A DNA stretch of 64,000 nt from Paraphysomonas bandaiensis (taxonomy: Eukaryota > Chrysophyceae): positions 78,050 to 142,049 of the forward strand of contig CBFFRP010000036.1 in NCBI GenBank assembly GCA_965644295.1, in the 5' to 3' direction. Position 1 is the first letter of the stretch, and every line of letters starts with the position of its first letter. A model generated the notes under the pieces. It saw only the letters and a program-made list of their open reading frames with translations, ran no database searches and was not told the DNA's origin. The translations under genes were made by a program, and so were the position numbers. Shown here piece after piece: positions 24,301 to 33,732 of the stretch.

Positions 24301-24973
24301 ACAGGTTAATTTAATGACCCTTCGAAATGCTGAGAAGAAGCAAGCGTCCGTTTCTTCGTCATCGTTCTCGTCATCTTCGGAAAGCTCGGATTCCAGTGAT
24401 GAGAGTGCTGATATTGATGACATTGGAGTTCTTGAGCCAAATGCCAAGCAGAAATCTATCGCTGTCACTGTGTGGAACAATGAGCTTTTGGATTTTCATA
24501 AAGGTAATGTAAAAGTATCTTCTGACGTGGCAAAAATGCAACAAAAGGACAAAATATTTAGTTTTGCCGACGTCTACAGTTCAAGTGATGAGCCTGATGA
24601 GGATGATATCCCAATGGCGGATGTTGATGACTTAACGCAGTATTCTGACTCTGTTGATGAGTTCGGTGTCCCTTACAGTAGGGATACCTTGACATATAAT
24701 TCGAGAGGTGGTAGTTATTCAACATATAGGTCTAGAGAAAGCTATATGACGCAAAGTGTCAGGGAGGGGCCTTCAGATGCAACTCGATCAACCTACACGG
24801 AGTCTTTACGAGAAACTTATAAAATTCCATCAGTTTCCTCAATGGACAGTGCTACACTCACACGAGGTACAGACGACCAGGATGAGCGCGATTCGACGAG
24901 GAAAACTTTGACGAGAAAGTCTTCTTCAAGAGCTGAAATGTACAGGCAGCCCTCGGAAACATTTGATCTTTAA
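9313..24973 (+). CDS. Giant single-pass surface protein: lectin-like and DGWG modules, P/T stalk, LRR, TM
   Basis: About 5,203 aa in two exons. Exon 1 (9313-9436) starts at ATG 9313 and encodes a signal peptide ('MLLQYLVICVISFANG') plus a P/T stretch. The intron is 9437-9485 (49 nt, GAAG|GTTTGA...TTACAG|AG), and exon 2 runs 9486-24973. Five homologous modules of about 340 aa (about nt 9488, 11156, 12836, 15386 and 17801 onward) carry 'VVFVSLPEIPG', 'IARVRNV', 'LYQANDSYC' and 'SWLVVENGAFN', resembling H-type-lectin-like beta-sandwich repeats. Three 'LTDTFGDGWGESVNF' modules of about 280 aa start near 14126, 16652 and 19118. A P/T/S stalk with NET glycosylation sites (about 19971-23430) is followed by plant-type LRRs (23440-24080), a membrane helix (24160-24235) and a Ser/Asp-rich cytoplasmic tail. 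I infer a cell-surface adhesin or receptor; the lectin link is a fold-pattern guess. Homogeneous tandem units make copy number in the assembly uncertain. Confidence 0.85.
12560..20100 (+). repeat. Coding tandem triplication, units of about 2.4-2.55 kb
   Basis: Lectin-like module, linker, DGWG module and linker occur three times in a row with almost no base changes. Corresponding points lie at 13477/16027/18445 (offsets 2550 and 2418) and 14349/16875/19341 (offsets 2526 and 2466). Visible differences are a handful of single bases (for example GGGGGA versus GGTGGA near 12915/15465) and differing numbers of short P/T repeats in the linkers. The first two lectin-like modules (9.5-12.2 kb) are clearly diverged, so the triplication is recent or is being homogenised by gene conversion. 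Confidence 0.9.
20300..23345 (+). repeat. P/T/S-coding minisatellites of the giant stalk
   Basis: Two successive arrays. 20.4-21.4 kb carries TSAPTSGPTSAPP-like units coded by repeats such as 'ccaacaagtgcacc'. 21.47-23.34 kb carries longer units of the form PTVSPTMVGDTNAPTASPT and PTVVNETNVPTASPT. Asn-Glu-Thr recurs throughout the second array, giving many N-glycosylation sites alongside dense potential O-glycosylation. Confidence 0.9.
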
Positions 24974-25766
24974 ATGATGATAAGTTGTTAACTGAAGTTT
25001 TGATACCAGTATACGTTCGGAGATATCTGTGTCTCTGTAGTAGTAGAATAATTTTATTGCGGAATATATTGACATGATTTCAATATTTGTCACAACACGT
25101 TACTGGGAAATGATTTATGGTAGTGTATGCATTTAACAATGTAATGAAACAATATGAGGTCGTTTATGTCATCAACTATGTAGCTTTATTGAAGATAATA
25201 TTTAGGGACTGCTAGAATCGGACATTAGAATGAGCTTAACCTTACACCCAAACCTTAAACTTGCTTGGTTGACGCTTCGTAGTTGCAAGTAAAAGAATTC
25301 TAATTATTATTCTAAACACTTCAGATGTAGCTACGAGGGCTGCGTAACAATAGTCAATTAATTGACGCAGGCTGTAGTCAAATATAATTGTAATAATTTA
25401 TTGCTGTCTCAATTAATTGCTATTAATTAATACTTAATACTAAACTACATATGCTCAGGCGCTCAGGCACACCAGCGGGGACATAAGATGTAGACCTGCT
25501 TATTGCAGAACAGGCAGGTCAATGAGTATTCTTTATTGTAAGCTCGTGCAGTTTACACCGCAGTTGTAAACATGCATTTATTTCTGACTAGATTTTTTTC
25601 GAGATAGTTGTATAGGAAACAGACAGTAGGAGAAATACTGTGCAGAACTGTCACAGCCTGTTGTCGTTGTATGCTGCAAGACAGCGACAATGATGACGTG
25701 TGATTGCAACTGTACAGTTGCTTTCATATGTTATGTTTCTGTTGTATCTCACTTTCTGTTTATGTT
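24974..25766. other. Intergenic with a hAT-terminus-like remnant
   Basis: 3' flank of the giant gene. At about 25337-25440 it holds 'gggctgcgtaacaatag' followed by AATTAATTG-rich sequence. This resembles the terminus of the non-autonomous hAT element at 49430 but has no matching right end, so it is probably a decayed copy. No gene seen. Confidence 0.5.
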
Positions 25767-26085
25767 TGTTGAGTTCTGCTATATGAGAGCAATTGAAAGC
25801 TGTAGTTATAAGGTATTTAAATTACTGTATTATACAGTTGTAGTCTTGTTAATCGTATTGTGAGAATGAATGACGATAAGCACATAGCGGTAAAACGGAA
25901 TATTGTGACGATGCAAGTTGTAGTGACGATGTAAGATCGTCGTACGAGAAATGAGTGGTAGTGGAGACAACATGATATTGATGAATGATAAGAGACATTG
26001 ATTATAATTTATAATTCTCAGCTTTGAGTATAAGTTACCTTCTGTTGTTAAGTTAATACTTCTCATATAATGTCAAACCTTGACA
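25767..26085 (+). repeat. Left LTR of copia element 2
   Basis: 319 bp, TG...CA termini, repeated at 30980-31298. The gag-pol ATG (26070) lies inside its last 16 bases, so the first five residues (Met-Ser-Asn-Leu-Asp) are LTR-encoded. The right LTR repeats this ATG at 31283 without a downstream frame. Confidence 0.94.
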
Positions 26086-29000
26086 TGGTAGCAGACGGTA
26101 GTTCCGCAAGTAGTTCGGAATGGAAACACCTTCCGAAGTTCGATCAGTTCGGTGTTGTGAACTGGACGAAGCGATTGAGAGTTTGGCTTATGAGAAAGAA
26201 TCGGAACCATCTTGGGTTGGAAGAGCGACCGCATCGACCTGCTGACAATGCGTCCACAGCTGTGAAAAACAAGTATAAGGAAGACCTCGACAAGTGGTTG
26301 GAGAGAAAAGACACCTGCATCAGTTCCATCTTCGAAGCTGTTCAACCTGTTGCGGAGGCGCTTGAGATTGTTGATCAATACTTCCGAGAGAAGGACATGC
26401 TTCCACCTGATGATCCCGATAAGGAGATGTTAGCAAGTGAATTGGTAAATAAATTGGTTATTAGATTTCGTGGGGAAACCCAGTACGAATTGGTGGAACT
26501 GAATAAACAGTTTGCGTCATTTAGAATTCTACAGGGGGAGCTGGTGTGTACAGCCATTGATCGACTGAACGGAATTGTCCAAAAAATGACGGAACTTGGT
26601 GAGCCGCCAACTGACGTATCCAAAAAAACGAAGCTGCAGACTGCGCTGGAAACGAGGAAGGATCTGGAGCAGCTGTACACAAACATCTACCTGAAAGGTG
26701 ATATTTCATTTAATGAGATGATCACCATTTGTAGGCGCTTCGACCAGGCAAAGGGTCTACCACAGGAGTCTTCTGCACCGGAAGTACATTGGAATTCTTC
26801 TGATCAAGAGGTAACATGCTCATACTCTAAATGTGGAAAACGAGGTCACACGCAGAAGAACTGCTGGATGAAGAAGAAAGATCTGAAGATCTCCCAAATG
26901 AAGCGCAATGGTAAAAACAAGCATCGAAGCCAACAAGCAGAATCCAAAAGAAGTAAGTCAAAGAATGGCGCTGATGATGATGGATGTTTTGTGTGTGGCG
27001 TATCTGGACATCGAGCTCATGAATGCAGACATCGAGCTCAAGTTCGAAAAACAAGGAAAGCGGAGGATTCTGTTAACAAAAAACGACTTTTTTCCGAAAA
27101 AAACGGTACGATGGAAAGGCCCATCAAAAAGAGCTCGGACTGGAATCGTTATCTTCAAAGAGACGAGCAAGAGGATGATTCTGTGCACATGTTGTTATAT
27201 GATGAATCGAGTAACTTAGAAGTGAATGTTGCAGATGAGGTGCTGCATACTTCTGAAGACATTGTATTTCTAGACAGCTGCGCGTCGAAACAACTCTTCA
27301 TCATCAAGAACAGTGATATTCTACAGACATTTGTTGCAGACGAAGGAGCCATTCAGACAACCAAAGCGGGATCCAGCTTACGATATACTGGCTCAGGCAA
27401 CTATGGTGACTGGACAAAATTAAAGGTATGCCCCGACTCAGTCAAGAATATTTGTTCGGGAGGGATGCTTCGTACGCTTGGATATGGACTTCAGCTGCTA
27501 GAGACCCCAAAAATAGTGCGATTGGATAATGCAGAAGTTGTTCTTGAAGCTAGGTATTCAGATAATGGAATGCCCTTCGTTGATCTAAAGGACTTGTTGG
27601 AGTTACCTGACTTGACGAGTTTAGCTGCAGAAGTACATCTATCGGATAAAACAAATGAAGACCCTCTGGAATTGCTTCACAAACGATGCGGGCATGTCAG
27701 CAAGCGCAAGCTATTAGAAGCTTTCAAACATCGGTTGTTCACAGGGAGTGGCCTTAACAGATCTCATCTGAGTAAGAAGAGTCTTCAGAAAACCAAGGGT
27801 ATCTGCAAAGCCTGTGCAAAGTCGAAGATTACCAGAATCTCGTTTCCTGGGAAGAGTGATGAAGAGCTACAGGCGACAAGGTTTCTGGAAAAAGTAACTG
27901 TCGATATAGGAGTATATTTCAATTGTCCATCTCGACAGGGATACCGGTATGTATTAGCGTTGACAGATGTGGCCACCAAGGAATGCTGGGAGTTTCCGTT
28001 GAAAACTCGGACCGCAAGTGAGGTGTTGGAGCACATTAGGAATTGGGTCGAGGTTCTTCTTCCCAAGTATCCAGGAGTTCATCGACTATCTGTGTATCAT
28101 GCCGATGGGGGAGCCGAACTCATTGATAAGTCTATTCAGGAGTATCTTCACAGCAAGTTTGGCACCTCAATTACGTGGAGCTCTACGGACTCACCTGAGA
28201 TGAATGGCGTGTCTGAGAGACGTTTTCGAACCGCGGGAGAGATGACTCTTGCAATGCTGTCAGATGCTGGATTCCCAGTTCCATTCTGGTGGGATGCCTA
28301 CGTATATGCATCTGAAATTATTCGCATGATGCCCACTCGGACCTACCGCGGATGGATGTCTCCCATGGAGTGTGTACCTGGAGGTTCTGTTCCGGATTTA
28401 TCCAGTTTACGTCGATGGGGGTGTAAAGCTTATGTGAAGACTCCCAGGGGTGATCGTCGAAAAAATTGGCAAGGCAAATCGCAGATTGGATATTTTTTAG
28501 GTCTCTCCAAAAAGAAGAGGGGATACAGAATATGGCTAGGAGAGTCCGAAGTTGTGTCAATACATGTGTTATTCGACGAAAGCATTCCCCCCAGAGAGAA
28601 GGAGTATTTCGAGGAGCTGGAGGCTGCGTTAGTTAAACATGATCCCCAGGCTCGACAGGTTGAAGAGTTCAACCATTTGATTGGATCTTACCATACCGAT
28701 GAGGGTTTCCTGTTTAGGACTACGAGAGTCGTGGTTCGGAAAGGTTTGATCGTGGCTTATAGAGCCTTAGTAACTGCTGGTAGAGAGCAGTTGGAGGAGA
28801 AGACTCCGATACATATAGCTGATGTAGTGAAACTAACTCAGTCGTATAATTTGCGCAGGTGGCACGAAAATCCTGCGACCCGTGACGATGGGGCAGGTGG
28901 TGAGGAGCGATCGATGCCGGCTGGGGGTGGGACACCCAAACAGTCTACGGCAGATGACTCATCAGGGAGTGAGCAGACTCCATGTGCCTTACCCGAGAGA

Positions 29001-30836
29001 AGCGTGAGCACTTCGTCTAGAGAGACAAGTGTGTGTGTCCCTAGTAGTCAAACTGCTAACCCGCCAGCTGCTATAAGCAAGAGGGTACGAACCCAAAGAG
29101 TGATGACCAACGTGTCTACTCTGGGTGAAATCAACTTCCTGTGTGGGGAAGATGCCGTTAATATGTGTAAGGCAAGTGATGACTCATTGATTACTGACCC
29201 GTCTGATTATAGGGAGCCTGAGTCATACGAAGAGTCTCTTCAGTGTAGTGATGCAGACAAATGGAAGGAGGCGCGCAGATTAGAACGGAATGCACTTTTT
29301 CAGCGTGAAGTGTTTGAAGTAGTAGAAACTCCGCCTGATGCACGACCTCTTAAATCTCGTTACGTATATAAGCGAAAGTACAATAAGGATGGCTCCATCA
29401 AGAAGCATAAAGCACGACTTGTAGCACTTGGGTACGGTCAACAATCTGGCGTCGATGTGGACAACACATTTGCCCCTGTAGTCAAGAGTATATCTGTTCG
29501 GTTGATTCTGGCGTTGGCTCTTGTGTTCAGTATGTTTGTGCATCAACTCGATGTCTCCAGTGCGTTCTGTTATGCCGATATTGAAGGCGACGTTTACATG
29601 AATCCTACTCCAGATTTTCAACTTCCACCTGGACATTGTTTTAAATTGAAGAAATCTCTATATGGACTCCGTAGTTCACCACGATCATGGTGGAAAACCA
29701 TAAACAAGTTCATCAAATCCTTGGGATTTCGACCGTGTGTGTTAGAACCTTGCTTGTATCATGCTGTATATAAAGGTCATAAAGTGTATCTCACCATATA
29801 TGTGGATGACATCGTCATCGCATGTGCTGACCTTAATATTATTACAGAAATAAAAGCTAGATTCTGCGAACGATTCGACATGACGGATATGGGAGCCGTT
29901 GAACATTTCCTGAATGTTCGTGTCACGCGAGGACAGGATTTCATTCAGCTGGATCAGCAGACATATGCGGAGAAAATTCTTCTCAAATTCGCTGATTTCC
30001 TCGGTCCCTCATCAAAAATCCGAAAGTCGCCGCTACCCCTCGATGCAATGGACAGAATTAATCAAGCAGACAGCGATCTCACACCTGAGGAGAAAGAGGG
30101 AGTAGATAATTATCCTTATCGCAGCCTACTGGGTGCCATGTTATATCTATCTATGAATACTCGCCCTGATATTGCATATGCAGTTGGTTTGTTATCTAGA
30201 TATGCATCTAAGCCTACCCGGGCTACATGTTATTTAATGACGTACCTATTGCAGTACGTTAGGGGTACAGTTCGAAAGGGTATTCGGTTCAGTAGTAAGC
30301 ACTTCGACATGCACATCTTTACTGATGCAGACTGGGCTGGCGATGTGGTGTCACGCCGATCTACGACTGGATACATAGTATTTGCCGCCGGTGGACCACT
30401 TATCTGGCAGTCCATTTTACAGGCTACCGTTTCAACGTCATCAATGCAAAGTGAGTATCAGGCTATGTATGCTGGCATGCAAGAACTGGTATGGCTTCGG
30501 GGGGTGTTGGACGAATTAGGACTCCGTCTACGCGAACCCACACCATTTTTCTTGGATAGCCAGAGTGCTCGTGACTTAGCATTGAATCCGGTGTTCCATA
30601 AGCGTTCAAAACACATCGAGATCAAATACCATTGGGTTAGGGAACACGTAGATCCAGATGGCCTCTTTAACACTGCCATATTGTACCACGTTGGAACAGA
30701 TGATCAGACAGCAGACATATTCACGAAATCGTTGTGTGGTGTAACTTTCGAGAAACACAGGAAGAGATGCCTAGGAGAGGATCGAAAATCATCTGTTGAG
30801 GTTATTAGAGAAAAGACGTTCAAACGACGTAAGTGA
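26070..30836 (+). CDS. Copia gag-pol polyprotein (element 2)
   Basis: Single frame of 1,588 aa. Gag carries two zinc knuckles: the first is atypical (C-x4-C-x4-H-x4-C, about 26818) and the second canonical ('CFVCGVSGHRAHEC', about 26985). The protease site reads LDSC instead of LDSG/LDTG (Cys codon TGC at 27279-27281), an unusual change of the active-site glycine. Integrase has 'HKRCGH', 'CKACAKSK' and a D,D,E core ('TVDIGV', 'YHADGGAEL', 'PEMNGVSER'). Reverse transcriptase has 'DVSSAFCYADIEGDVYM', 'SLYGLRSSPRSWW' and 'YVDD' (about 29800). RNase H is complete ('FTDADWAGDVVSRRSTTGY', about 30318). The C-terminus ends in a basic stretch ('KTFKRRK') that could serve nuclear import. Apart from the protease residue everything looks functional. 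Confidence 0.94.
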   Translation: MSNLDMVADGSSASSSEWKHLPKFDQFGVVNWTKRLRVWLMRKNRNHLGLEERPHRPADNASTAVKNKYKEDLDKWLERKDTCISSIFEAVQPVAEALEIVDQYFREKDMLPPDDPDKEMLASELVNKLVIRFRGETQYELVELNKQFASFRILQGELVCTAIDRLNGIVQKMTELGEPPTDVSKKTKLQTALETRKDLEQLYTNIYLKGDISFNEMITICRRFDQAKGLPQESSAPEVHWNSSDQEVTCSYSKCGKRGHTQKNCWMKKKDLKISQMKRNGKNKHRSQQAESKRSKSKNGADDDGCFVCGVSGHRAHECRHRAQVRKTRKAEDSVNKKRLFSEKNGTMERPIKKSSDWNRYLQRDEQEDDSVHMLLYDESSNLEVNVADEVLHTSEDIVFLDSCASKQLFIIKNSDILQTFVADEGAIQTTKAGSSLRYTGSGNYGDWTKLKVCPDSVKNICSGGMLRTLGYGLQLLETPKIVRLDNAEVVLEARYSDNGMPFVDLKDLLELPDLTSLAAEVHLSDKTNEDPLELLHKRCGHVSKRKLLEAFKHRLFTGSGLNRSHLSKKSLQKTKGICKACAKSKITRISFPGKSDEELQATRFLEKVTVDIGVYFNCPSRQGYRYVLALTDVATKECWEFPLKTRTASEVLEHIRNWVEVLLPKYPGVHRLSVYHADGGAELIDKSIQEYLHSKFGTSITWSSTDSPEMNGVSERRFRTAGEMTLAMLSDAGFPVPFWWDAYVYASEIIRMMPTRTYRGWMSPMECVPGGSVPDLSSLRRWGCKAYVKTPRGDRRKNWQGKSQIGYFLGLSKKKRGYRIWLGESEVVSIHVLFDESIPPREKEYFEELEAALVKHDPQARQVEEFNHLIGSYHTDEGFLFRTTRVVVRKGLIVAYRALVTAGREQLEEKTPIHIADVVKLTQSYNLRRWHENPATRDDGAGGEERSMPAGGGTPKQSTADDSSGSEQTPCALPERSVSTSSRETSVCVPSSQTANPPAAISKRVRTQRVMTNVSTLGEINFLCGEDAVNMCKASDDSLITDPSDYREPESYEESLQCSDADKWKEARRLERNALFQREVFEVVETPPDARPLKSRYVYKRKYNKDGSIKKHKARLVALGYGQQSGVDVDNTFAPVVKSISVRLILALALVFSMFVHQLDVSSAFCYADIEGDVYMNPTPDFQLPPGHCFKLKKSLYGLRSSPRSWWKTINKFIKSLGFRPCVLEPCLYHAVYKGHKVYLTIYVDDIVIACADLNIITEIKARFCERFDMTDMGAVEHFLNVRVTRGQDFIQLDQQTYAEKILLKFADFLGPSSKIRKSPLPLDAMDRINQADSDLTPEEKEGVDNYPYRSLLGAMLYLSMNTRPDIAYAVGLLSRYASKPTRATCYLMTYLLQYVRGTVRKGIRFSSKHFDMHIFTDADWAGDVVSRRSTTGYIVFAAGGPLIWQSILQATVSTSSMQSEYQAMYAGMQELVWLRGVLDELGLRLREPTPFFLDSQSARDLALNPVFHKRSKHIEIKYHWVREHVDPDGLFNTAILYHVGTDDQTADIFTKSLCGVTFEKHRKRCLGEDRKSSVEVIREKTFKRRK
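26086..26098 (+). promoter_or_regulatory. tRNA primer-binding site inside the gag start (element 2)
   Basis: TGGTAGCAGACGG abuts the LTR end. TGGTAGCAGA is the classic complement of the initiator-Met tRNA 3' end. With the preceding A it encodes Met-Val-Ala-Asp-Gly, the same peptide as in element 1. Confidence 0.82.
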
Positions 30837-30979
30837 TCAGTTGACTGTGCTGTGAGACTAGCTGAAATGTCGGAGTCATACGTCCACCTGTTTGTCCTGT
30901 TTGGTTTCGGTGGTTGCGTATCCGTCAGTTATGTCTTGTGATGTGAAGAGTCTATCTACAGCTTTGAATTGAGAGGGAG

Positions 30980-31298
30980 TGTTGAGTTCTGCTATATGAG
31001 AGCAATTGAAAGCTGTAGTTATAAGGTATTTAAATTACTGTATTATACAGTTGTAGTCTTGTTAATCGTATTGTGAGAATGAATGACGATAAGCACATAG
31101 CGGTAAAACGGAATATTGTGACGATGCAAGTTGTAGTGACGATGTAAGATCGTCGTACGAGAAATGAGTGGTAGTGGAGACAACATGATATTGATGAATG
31201 ATAAGAGACATTGATTATAATTTATAATTCTCAGCTTTGAGTATAAGTTACCTTCTGTTGTTAAGTTAATACTTCTCATATAATGTCAAACCTTGACA
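30980..31298 (+). repeat. Right LTR of copia element 2
   Basis: 319 bp, by eye identical to 25767-26085, followed by the target duplication ATGTT. Confidence 0.94.
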
Positions 31299-31445
31299 AT
31301 GTTAACATACTTGGGTACTAGCGACCTGTCATGCCATAAGAGTTCAGGAGCATCTGAGCTGTAGTGAAACTGTGAAAACAACTATCTATTTATCATTAGA
31401 CTTATGTAGAACTCTGTGGAGAGATGCTTTAACCAAAGAGTGGTA

Positions 31446-31815
31446 CAAGGGACACCAATAAGTGTCACTTGTGTAGACGTCTTTGGGCCCTGACGAATAA
31501 ACAGGCATCCGGAAATGGGACGACCTCAAGGGCATCCGGGACAGGGCCCACCTGAAGGGTAACCGGGGTATTGGGCTGCCTGCTGAAGTCAAGCATCCGG
31601 GATGTTCACCTTAAGAACTCAGAACGGAAGTGGTTGCACCTTGGTGCTTGCGGCGACGCACAAGCAGCTTTCGTAGCGTTAAATAGTAGGATAATGGAGT
31701 TTGTACTGATTAGTTACAGGTAGAGGTCTAACTAGTATGTCTAGCATTCATCTAGCTACTATATCGGTGCAGGTTTTTAACGCCTATTGCTAAATAATAA
31801 GACTTTCAATATATA
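31446..31815. repeat. SINE-like dispersed repeat, copy 1 (lacks one end)
   Basis: Shares 'gtgtcacttgtgtagacgt', 'cgaataaacaggcatccgg', 'cctcaagggcatccggg', 'gtggttgcaccttggtgc' and 'cctattgctaaataataag' with the copies at 32011-32455 and 58966-59305. It lacks the roughly 150-bp block that begins those copies. It sits just right of copia element 2. Confidence 0.75.
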
Positions 31816-32010
31816 CGTTGCAGTCATGCTACTGAAGTTGACCTCTCACAACATAAACCTTCAAATTCTTCCTAGAGCTAAAATAACAAACTTCTACTAT
31901 ACTTTCACTTCCCCAATTGCACATCAATAACTCCTCGTTCAATGTTGGAATACGTGATGTAGTGTATAATTACATAATTACCGTCTGAAATTACGTAGTG
32001 TATAATGCAG

Positions 32011-32455
32011 GGCTCTCAATAGAGTCGAACTCGCATCATTTCGTGGTTTCTGCTGGGGGATAAGTACCGGAGACATTTCTCCGCCAAACTAACGTGAGCC
32101 GCATATATAGTCAGCAGATAATTTTCTGCCCACTCATAGCTTAGAGTGCTTGTGTGCTTCAAGGGACACTAATTTGTGTCACTTGTGTAGACGTCATTAG
32201 GCCTTGGCGAATAAACAGGCATCCGGGAATGGGCCCACCTCAAGGGCATCCTACTAAAGTCAAGCATTAGGGCTGTTCACCTTAAGGACAGAGAGCGAAA
32301 GTGGTTGCACCTTGGTGCATGTGGTGACGCATTTTGTAGCGCCAAGTAGTAGAATATCAGAGCTAAGCACTAGATAGTTAAATTGTTTCGCTACATTAGT
32401 TCTGACTCCTAACTCTTGCACCCCTATTGCTGATAACCAGAGATTCACTGCTATA
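32011..32455. repeat. SINE-like dispersed repeat, copy 2 (longest)
   Basis: Block A (32011-32145: 'gagtcgaactcgcatc', 'ggggataagtac', 'cagataattttctgccca') is followed by block B (32156 onward), which matches copy 1. On the minus strand block A contains GCGAGTTCGACTC, a loose match to the tRNA B-box (GGTTCGANNCC), with an A-box-like TAGTTTGGCGGAG about 60 bases upstream. A tRNA-derived SINE is therefore possible but unproven. No poly(A) end is visible. Confidence 0.65.
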
Positions 32456-33177
32456 ATTATGCAGTGATAGGGAACAATATACTGATTGGCGGACCGGCCA
32501 AAAATTCTGATAAAGTAGCTCATTATATATTGCAATCAATGTATTATACAGAAAGCTCCTCAACTGTTGGGGGCAAAATATAAGTCAATATATATAAAAT
32601 ATAAGTATCCGGAATTTTTTTTGATTTTATTTTCTAGTTTTTATGTATCGCCAGCTCAAACAGTCTCCCCTGGTATAATGTATGAGCAAGAAATGACAAA
32701 TAACAAATAACTAGATATACAACGATTATTAGAAGTATTATGAAAACTGGCGAGGATGGTAACACTTTACAACAGGGTTATATTTAGAAACTGGCAACCT
32801 GGTTAATGGCGAAAATAGAGAAAAAATTACATCTAAGGTGTAGAATATAATGCATAAAACACGCATTAGACTGTTGCGAGCTCTCGGGAGTCTTTACGAC
32901 ATGAAAATACAAATACGTGCTGCTTATTATTTCACTCTTATCAAGTACTCATTGGCAGAGTTTTTCGAATAATCACTTTATTACAGAACAAGTAGCCCAC
33001 TGAAATGAATAGCATATAACAACGATATATGGACTCGTTATACACAAGAAATTTAGGTGGCTAGCTGCGGTGAAACAGAACAAATAGGATATAAATATAG
33101 CATGGGCGCGCACGATATCATTATCTTGATAAAAATATATACAAAATAATACAATTCATGGTGAGAGTTTCAGTATA
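32456..33177. other. Intergenic, no supported gene
   Basis: AT-rich; no coding signature, RNA gene or clear transposon end seen. Confidence 0.5.
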
Positions 33178-33732
33178 TTAATAGTACAGCATATATTGCT
33201 CAACAGAACCGCAGCGAGTGCAGTGAAGCCGTGCTACTTCACGGTTTGAGTGAGCCTGCAGACAGGACCACGTTGAAAACATCGAATAACATGTATTCAT
33301 CACACCTGTTGCCGTATAAGACGTGGATTTCCGATATTTTCTGCACTGATCATACACTCCGGACGACCACATCTGAATAGTTCTGAATAAATATAGAGAT
33401 AAAATTATACAATAAACATACCGAAAATTTCGAGCTGCAGCTCGATAAGCTCTTTCTCGGGCATCTAGTCGTAAGTCTTCCCTTTCATTTTGAGATGGGA
33501 ATAGATTATTTGCAGGACAATCTGTTAATGGAGAGCGGCGATTATTATCTCCAAACCCGCATAATGGTGGCAGAATATCAATATCTGGAAAATTATTATC
33601 ATCATCACTGTCATTACTTTCAATAATAACATCACTGTCCCATATATCGGATGGTCTTATGTTCCGTATGTGTCCTGTATGACCATTAGATGGATTGGTT
33701 GTATGTGTTTTAGTTGGTGTTGTGTATGGCAT
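33178..33732 (-). CDS. Hypothetical protein, possible intron
   Basis: A 184-codon frame. I do not recognise the protein. The N-terminal half is polar with a run of acidic residues ('NDSDDDNNFPDIDILPP') and ends in an Arg/Ala-rich helix ('LDARERAYRAAARNFR'). The frame then passes through an AT-rich stretch (33373-33421) that begins GTATGT and ends CAG, and so looks like an intron. Splicing to the nearer CAG (39 nt) keeps the frame and yields a Cys-rich end ('CRKYRK', 'WSCLQAH', 'LHCTRCGS'). The farther CAG (49 nt, a common intron size in this window) would change frame and stop after about 20 codons. A real gene is plausible from composition, but there is no homology signal visible to me. Confidence 0.4.
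   Translation of the reverse strand: MPYTTPTKTHTTNPSNGHTGHIRNIRPSDIWDSDVIIESNDSDDDNNFPDIDILPPLCGFGDNNRRSPLTDCPANNLFPSQNEREDLRLDARERAYRAAARNFRYVYCIILSLYLFRTIQMWSSGVYDQCRKYRKSTSYTATGVMNTCYSMFSTWSCLQAHSNREVARLHCTRCGSVEQYMLYY

Larger units (their letters stand above)
25767..31298 (+). mobile_element. Complete Ty1/copia LTR retrotransposon (element 2)
   Basis: Two 319-bp LTRs (25767-26085 and 30980-31298), by eye identical, run TGTTGAG...CTTGACA. A perfect 5-bp target duplication ATGTT flanks the element (25762-25766 and 31299-31303). A purine tract (GAGAGGGAG) precedes the right LTR, and the primer-binding site directly follows the left LTR. One uninterrupted gag-pol frame fills the interior. 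The sequence is unrelated to element 1 at LTR level and well diverged in protein, so the two belong to different copia families. Identical LTRs and an intact frame indicate a very recent insertion. Confidence 0.95.

Noticed and set aside
25830-26066. 78-codon minus-strand frame, repeated at 31043-31279
   Set aside because: Lies wholly in the LTRs of element 2 and is duplicated only because the LTRs are.
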